A stretch of DNA of 8,390 nucleotides from the NCBI GenBank assembly GCA_029256645.1, contig JAQSXM010000124.1, positions 1 to 8,390 on the forward strand. Direction: 5' to 3'. Positions 6,577 through 8,390 of this stretch are shown one piece after another. The notes below the pieces were generated by a model. The model saw only the letters and a list, made by a program, of their open reading frames with translations. It was not told the origin of the DNA and did not search any database. The stretch is from Sporomusa sp. (GTDB taxonomy: Bacteria; Bacillota_C; Negativicutes; Sporomusales; Sporomusaceae). The position numbers were made by a program, and so were the translations under genes. Each line of letters begins with the position of its first letter. The first letter of the stretch is position 1.

Positions 6577-8196
6577 TTACTGGATATCGATGTTTCCGAA
6601 AGGAATCTCATACTGACTTCCCATAAAGGTAACGCCAGTCACATTTTTAGGATAGACAGCAAGATTGGCCAGGTAAGACAGCGGTAAATATACGGCCTGT
6701 TCATGAAGCGTTGTGAAGATATGTTTGTACAACTCCTGCCGCTTGGTTTCATCGGTGCTAACCAGTACTTCTGTAGCCAGCTTATCAATCTCAGCCTTCA
6801 TAGGAAGGCCTAGTTGGGCCTGATAATCAGCATGAGCCGGCTCGCGCATCGATCCCACCAGGGAATGCGGGTCATAGGGCGCGCCCCAGGTATCGCCATA
6901 AATAATATTAAAGTTTCCGTCTTTTTGCCGTTGATCAAGCGCCCCCTGTTCCTCGCCAGTAAGTTTAACCTTTACCCCAATCTTCTTAAGGTCGCCCTGA
7001 AGCACTTCGGCGACAGACTTTTGGATGGCATTCGTGCTTTCAAAACAGAATTCCAGTTCAAGTGGTTGTCCGTCTTTTTCGCGGAATTCCTTGCCTTGGA
7101 CTACTCTCCAGCCAGCTTCGTCCAGCAGCGCTTTTGCTTTATCTTCACTATATTCATAAGGTTTTAAACCTAGATTACAGTAGGGGAAGTTTGTGGCAAG
7201 CAGGGTATCGGCCTTATGCTCAGTGCCAAAGAGGACACCCTTAACAAAGGCATCTTTGTTAAAAGCATGCTGCAGGGCTTGCCGGACTTTGAGCTCTTTA
7301 GTCACGCCTTTGTTAGTATTGATGGCTAGGACCCGGGTTGCCAGCGGCTCAGACAGCTTGGTTTCATATTTGCCGGAAGCCTGCAGTTGTTTGAAAGCAT
7401 CCAGACTAATACTGCCATTGCCATAGAGCAGATTAAGCTCCTTCTTTTCAAACGCAACAACGCGGGATTCACTGTCAGGAATTATTTTTACTACTAATTT
7501 ATCGACCTTGGGCTTTGTTCCCCAGTAATGCTCATTGCGAACAAATACCGCCACTTCGCCTTGTTTATATTCACTTAGCACCCAGGGGCCTGTACCAACC
7601 GGCTTTTTGATGCCCTCGCCCGTATTGCCGTTATCAGGAAAGGCCGAAGGTGCCAGAAAGCGAATAGGGCGGATTAGTGCTAACTCCTGCAACACAGGAT
7701 AATACGCATCTTTAAGCACAAGCTTGAAGGTATTGTCATTAATAACCTGTGTTTCTTTGATTTGTCGAATAAATGCCAGCCAGTCATGACGTTTATTGTT
7801 AGCCAGTACTGCATCAAAATTCTTCTTGACAGCCGCCGCATTAAAGACAGTGCCATCAGAGAACTTTACGTCTTTTCGCAGTTTAAATACATACTCTTTA
7901 CCATCTGGAGAGATTGTCCAGCTTTCAGCCAACCAGGGAACAATTTTCCCCGAATCACTGTATTGGACTAAGGACTCATACACTAAGGCTTGCGCAAACA
8001 TCTGATTAGGATTATACATATGCGGGTTTAAAGCGCCAATATCTTTCGCCCAGGAAAAATTCAATACCTTTTCTTTGGCCGGAGTCTGGCCTGTCTGCGC
8101 CCCACAGCCAACAAGCAAACTCACCAGAAGTATTAAAGAAATGAGTAATGCAGCATACCTTTTAAACTTTTGAAACGGTTTTGTTGTTTCCGACAT
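6577..8196 (-). CDS. nikA: Nickel-binding lipoprotein NikA (substrate-binding protein)
   Basis: A 539-residue family-5 solute-binding protein. It has a basic N-terminus, a hydrophobic stretch (14-29) and lipobox LVGC with Cys31, so it is a lipid-anchored form of a protein that is soluble in E. coli. Sequence similarity to E. coli NikA is strong along its length (LNPHMYNPNQMFAQ, YYPVLQELAL, GTGPW, TWGAPYDPH, EAVYLP-like end). From memory of the E. coli structure, ligand residues Met27, Arg97, Trp100, Arg137, Trp398, Tyr402 and nickel-ligating His416 map with a constant offset of 39 to Met66, Arg136, Trp139, Arg176, Trp437, Tyr441 and His455, all conserved. E. coli Thr23 and Thr490 correspond to Asn62 and Tyr529. 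ATG 8196 follows AAGGGAGAGGT (8201-8211). An upstream in-frame ATG at 8232 adds 12 residues and lacks a well-spaced site. It should deliver nickel, probably as a chelate, to NikBC. Confidence 0.93.
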   Translation of the reverse strand: MSETTKPFQKFKRYAALLISLILLVSLLVGCGAQTGQTPAKEKVLNFSWAKDIGALNPHMYNPNQMFAQALVYESLVQYSDSGKIVPWLAESWTISPDGKEYVFKLRKDVKFSDGTVFNAAAVKKNFDAVLANNKRHDWLAFIRQIKETQVINDNTFKLVLKDAYYPVLQELALIRPIRFLAPSAFPDNGNTGEGIKKPVGTGPWVLSEYKQGEVAVFVRNEHYWGTKPKVDKLVVKIIPDSESRVVAFEKKELNLLYGNGSISLDAFKQLQASGKYETKLSEPLATRVLAINTNKGVTKELKVRQALQHAFNKDAFVKGVLFGTEHKADTLLATNFPYCNLGLKPYEYSEDKAKALLDEAGWRVVQGKEFREKDGQPLELEFCFESTNAIQKSVAEVLQGDLKKIGVKVKLTGEEQGALDQRQKDGNFNIIYGDTWGAPYDPHSLVGSMREPAHADYQAQLGLPMKAEIDKLATEVLVSTDETKRQELYKHIFTTLHEQAVYLPLSYLANLAVYPKNVTGVTFMGSQYEIPFGNIDIQ

Positions 8197-8200
8197 GTTT

Positions 8201-8211
8201 ACCTCTCCCTT
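8201..8211 (-). promoter_or_regulatory. Ribosome-binding site deciding the nikA start
   Basis: AAGGGAGAGGT on the minus strand lies 4 bases before ATG 8196. It places the start directly before the lipoprotein signal peptide and argues against the ATG at 8232. Confidence 0.8.
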
Positions 8212-8262
8212 GTAATTTGTTATTTCAAACATAACCCCTGCCAGACATCTACCCTTCCTAAA

Positions 8263-8286
8263 TTCCCATAAAAATCCCCATAAAAA
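8263..8286. repeat. Two tandem 12-bp repeats in the nikA leader
   Basis: On the plus strand ttcccataaaaa (8263-8274) is followed directly by tccccataaaaa (8275-8286), 11 of 12 identical. The second copy overlaps the U-tract of the upstream terminator. The function is unknown. It may be a regulator half-site pair or simple slippage. Confidence 0.5.
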
Positions 8287-8333
8287 AAGGCATGAAAACC
8301 AGCAGACTTCACGTCCACAATGGCTTCATGCCT
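8282..8333 (-). terminator. Strong intrinsic terminator upstream of nikA (attenuator or end of an upstream transcript)
   Basis: On the minus strand AGGCATGAA plus GCCA (8333-8321) pair with TGGT (8301-8298) and TTCATGCCT (8296-8288). The stem has 13 pairs with one bulged U and a 19-base loop that can form a small GAC/GTC stem. A run of T's down to 8282 follows. A sigma-A-like promoter lies just above it (8354-8381), so it may lie within the nikA leader. Alternatively it ends a gene beyond the right edge. Confidence 0.8.
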
Positions 8334-8353
8334 AATTATTATTTTAAGGTCCT

Positions 8354-8381
8354 ACTATAATTGTATTGATAGAGTTTTCAA
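8354..8381 (-). promoter_or_regulatory. Candidate sigma-A promoter for the nik operon or a short RNA
   Basis: TTGAAA (8381-8376) and TATAGT (8359-8354) on the minus strand are separated by 16 bases. Each differs from consensus at one or two positions. Transcription would start near 8347, giving a leader of about 150 bases to nikA that includes the terminator at 8282-8333, or a terminated RNA of about 65 bases. Confidence 0.45.
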
Positions 8382-8386
8382 ACTCT
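8371..8386. promoter_or_regulatory. Perfect 7-bp dyad overlapping the -35 element (candidate operator)
   Basis: AGAGTTT-TC-AAACTCT is a perfect palindrome around two bases and covers the TTGAAA -35 hexamer, where a bound repressor would block polymerase. It does not resemble the E. coli NikR site (GTATGA-N16-TCATAC). The cognate regulator is unknown. Confidence 0.4.
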
Positions 8387-8390
8387 TATT

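Noticed and set aside
5610..6611. Extended nikB start at ATG 6611
   Set aside because: It overlaps nikA and adds 20 residues foreign to the family; ATG 6551 gives the standard MFDYIVKRLL start and has a GAGGTAGG site.
2945..8196. Generic oligopeptide or dipeptide importer (opp/dpp)
   Set aside because: NikA retains the E. coli NikA nickel pocket with the His455 ligand, NikE has the DEAVS Walker B and AVLPAxPV end of E. coli NikE, and NikB and NikC match E. coli NikB and NikC closely. NikD alone looks more Dpp-like.
6577..8232. Extended nikA start at ATG 8232
   Set aside because: It would place 12 extra residues before the signal peptide and has no well-spaced ribosome-binding site, while ATG 8196 has AAGGGAGAGGT directly upstream.
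8197..8390. NikR operator or known metal riboswitch (NiCo, cobalamin) before nikA
   Set aside because: No GTATGA-N16-TCATAC-like site, no B12 box and no recognisable NiCo core are present in the visible leader. The window stops at 8390, so something further upstream cannot be excluded.
1..8390. CRISPR arrays, tRNA or rRNA genes, insertion sequences, attachment sites
   Set aside because: None seen: there are no regularly spaced repeats, no cloverleaf, no transposase or integrase frames, and no terminal inverted repeats beyond the short dyads listed.

Overview
The window is a compact, almost entirely minus-strand stretch of a bacterial chromosome of moderate G+C. It carries a complete nickel-type ABC importer operon and, downstream, a separate sigma-54 activator gene cut by the left edge. 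The solute-binding protein is a lipoprotein, ribosome-binding sites are strong and G-rich, and intrinsic terminators with U-tracts are common. This suggests a Bacillota-type anaerobe. A Negativicutes/Sporomusa-like lineage is a guess from gene style, not something the sequence proves.

Layout in the direction of transcription (right to left). Positions 8390-8197 hold a regulatory region with a sigma-A-like promoter overlapping a perfect dyad, a strong intrinsic terminator and a 12-bp tandem repeat. Then follow nikA (8196-6577, Ni/metallophore-binding lipoprotein), nikB (6551-5610) and nikC (5613-4768, the two permeases), and nikD (4749-3754) and nikE (3754-2945, the two ATPases). nikB/nikC overlap by 4 bases, nikD/nikE by 1, and the other gaps are 18-25 bases, so this is one transcription unit. 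A GNAT acetyltransferase gene (2880-2347) follows after 64 bases with no terminator in between. Two tandem intrinsic terminators, at 2340-2365 (overlapping the GNAT stop codon) and 2300-2323, close the operon.

Positions 2346-2031 are a 316-base non-coding region. It holds a 9+9 bp dyad, a nested hairpin and a further intrinsic terminator, all ahead of a strong ribosome-binding site. It looks like a structured, attenuated leader for the gene that follows. That gene (2030 to beyond position 1) is an AcoR/DhaR-type enhancer-binding protein with an N-terminal SWMRC segment, GAF, PAS, AAA+ with GAFTGA, and a Fis-type helix-turn-helix. Only its last few residues lie outside the window.

Functionally, NikA would capture Ni(II), probably as a small-ligand complex, NikB and NikC form the pore, and NikD and NikE hydrolyse ATP. 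NikA keeps most of the E. coli NikA pocket, including the nickel-ligating His, but two pocket positions differ. The acetyltransferase is an unusual sixth gene. Nothing in the window proves that the sigma-54 activator controls the nik operon; its target may lie beyond the left edge. I see no wholly new system. The best leads are the two leader regions containing terminators and the nik-linked acetyltransferase.
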